From: UBA1231 sp045123185
Lineage (GTDB): Bacteria; Bacillota_I; Bacilli_A; ML615J-28; CAG-313
Length of the DNA: 5,628 nt
NCBI GenBank assembly: GCA_045123185.1
Contig: JBGVIL010000148.1
Span: forward strand, 1 to 5,628
Direction of reading: 5' to 3'
Shown here in pieces: positions 5,342-5,628 of this stretch. The notes beneath the pieces were generated by a model. The model was not told the DNA's origin and did not search any database. It saw only the letters and a list, made by a program, of their open reading frames with translations. Both the position numbers and the translations under genes were made by a program. Position 1 is the stretch's first letter, and each line of letters opens with the position of its first letter.

Positions 5342-5628
5342 ATGCCTAGTGTAGAAGATGCTCTAATGGAGCAAATTAAAGAAAAATTTATTAGTGATTT
5401 ACTAGAATGCTTTGAAGAAGTATTCTATGAATTAGCTGGAGAAAGTATGCAAATGGCAGTACATAAAGATGTATTTGCTAAATATCGTCCATCACAATCT
5501 CCAAGAGGATATAAAAGACGTAAACATGACGGTCTTGATGACCCACAAAACTTTAACATACAAATTTATAGGGAAGGGGATAAGGTTATAGGCTATGTAA
5601 GAAACATGGCTCATGGAGTCGGAAAAGC
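5342..5628 (+). CDS. HK97 gp10-like / minor structural protein, 3' end cut off by window
   Basis: The frame is open from the ATG at 5342 to the window edge (95 full codons). The AGGTGAT at 5332-5338 is a moderate ribosome binding site. The first 40 residues are helical (MPSVEDALMEQIKEKF, DLLECFEEVFYELAGESMQ). Next comes KYRPSQSPRGYKRRKHDGLD with DPQNF (48-71), then strands FNIQIYREGDKVIGYVRNMA. The pattern Y-x-P-x-x-x-x-R-x-Y-x-R-R-x-x-x-x-G-L-x-D-P-x-N is one I know from small phage structural proteins (VYxxYxPxxYxRRxxxGGLxDPxNI), often labelled HK97 gp10-like or head-tail joining. Here it stands after the tail tube rather than before it. The truncated C-terminus, and so the length, cannot be judged. 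Confidence 0.6.
   Translation, partial: MPSVEDALMEQIKEKFISDLLECFEEVFYELAGESMQMAVHKDVFAKYRPSQSPRGYKRRKHDGLDDPQNFNIQIYREGDKVIGYVRNMAHGVGK

Noticed and set aside
5281..5345. Programmed -1 frameshift fusing the 185-aa gene with the next one (as in tail chaperone G/GT pairs)
   Set aside because: The next gene is in the -1 frame, but a stop in that frame at 5312-5314 restricts any shift to the last few codons, where no X-XXY-YYZ slippery heptamer is in register. The next gene also has its own ATG and a plausible ribosome binding site.
1..5628. CRISPR array, tRNA, insertion sequence, attachment site, toxin-antitoxin or defence genes
   Set aside because: No spaced direct repeats, cloverleaf-like sequence, transposase motif or inverted terminal repeats were found; every sizeable stretch is accounted for by virion-type genes.

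Overview
The window is a compact, single-strand block of virion structural genes from a tailed phage (Caudoviricetes) or prophage. DNA is clearly AT-rich, wobble positions are dominated by A and T, and starts are ATG preceded by strong AAAGGAG-type ribosome binding sites. That combination points to a low-GC Bacillota host (Clostridia, Bacilli or Erysipelotrichia-like); genus cannot be fixed from the sequence. No tRNA, rRNA, CRISPR array, transposase, integrase or repressor is visible. All nine genes read on the plus strand with gaps of a few bases or stop/start overlaps, as expected for a late operon.

Layout. At 47-214 lies a tiny 55-aa protein. At 236-916 is a conserved phage protein with an N-terminal coiled coil, probably a head-region accessory protein. 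A tightly coupled run follows (950-3796): a small helical neck/head-completion-like protein, a 329-aa neck or head-closure-like protein with an Ig-like C-terminal domain, a 214-aa protein that looks like a tail terminator/completion protein, and a 258-aa conserved protein of unknown role. After a 130-base non-coding leader with several candidate RNA structures comes the probable major tail tube protein (3927-4691), whose codon use looks tuned for high expression. A second gap, filled by a two-tier hairpin, separates it from a 185-aa protein with a charged coiled-coil tail (4776-5333), perhaps a tail assembly chaperone. The last gene (5342 to the window end, cut off) resembles the HK97 gp10-like/minor structural family. 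The order neck, closure, terminator, tube, chaperone-like follows the head-to-tail logic of siphophage late operons. Portal, capsid and terminase would be expected upstream, and the tape measure downstream.

Functional names here rest on gene order, size and recognised sequence texture, not on database searches, so most are moderate confidence. I did not find a new enzymatic or defence system. The most interesting content is at RNA level: a leader before the tail tube gene in which a hairpin loop is fully complementary to a downstream segment (a possible pseudoknot), a 53-base two-tier hairpin just after the tail tube stop codon, and mutually exclusive pairings around the ribosome binding site of the gene at 950.
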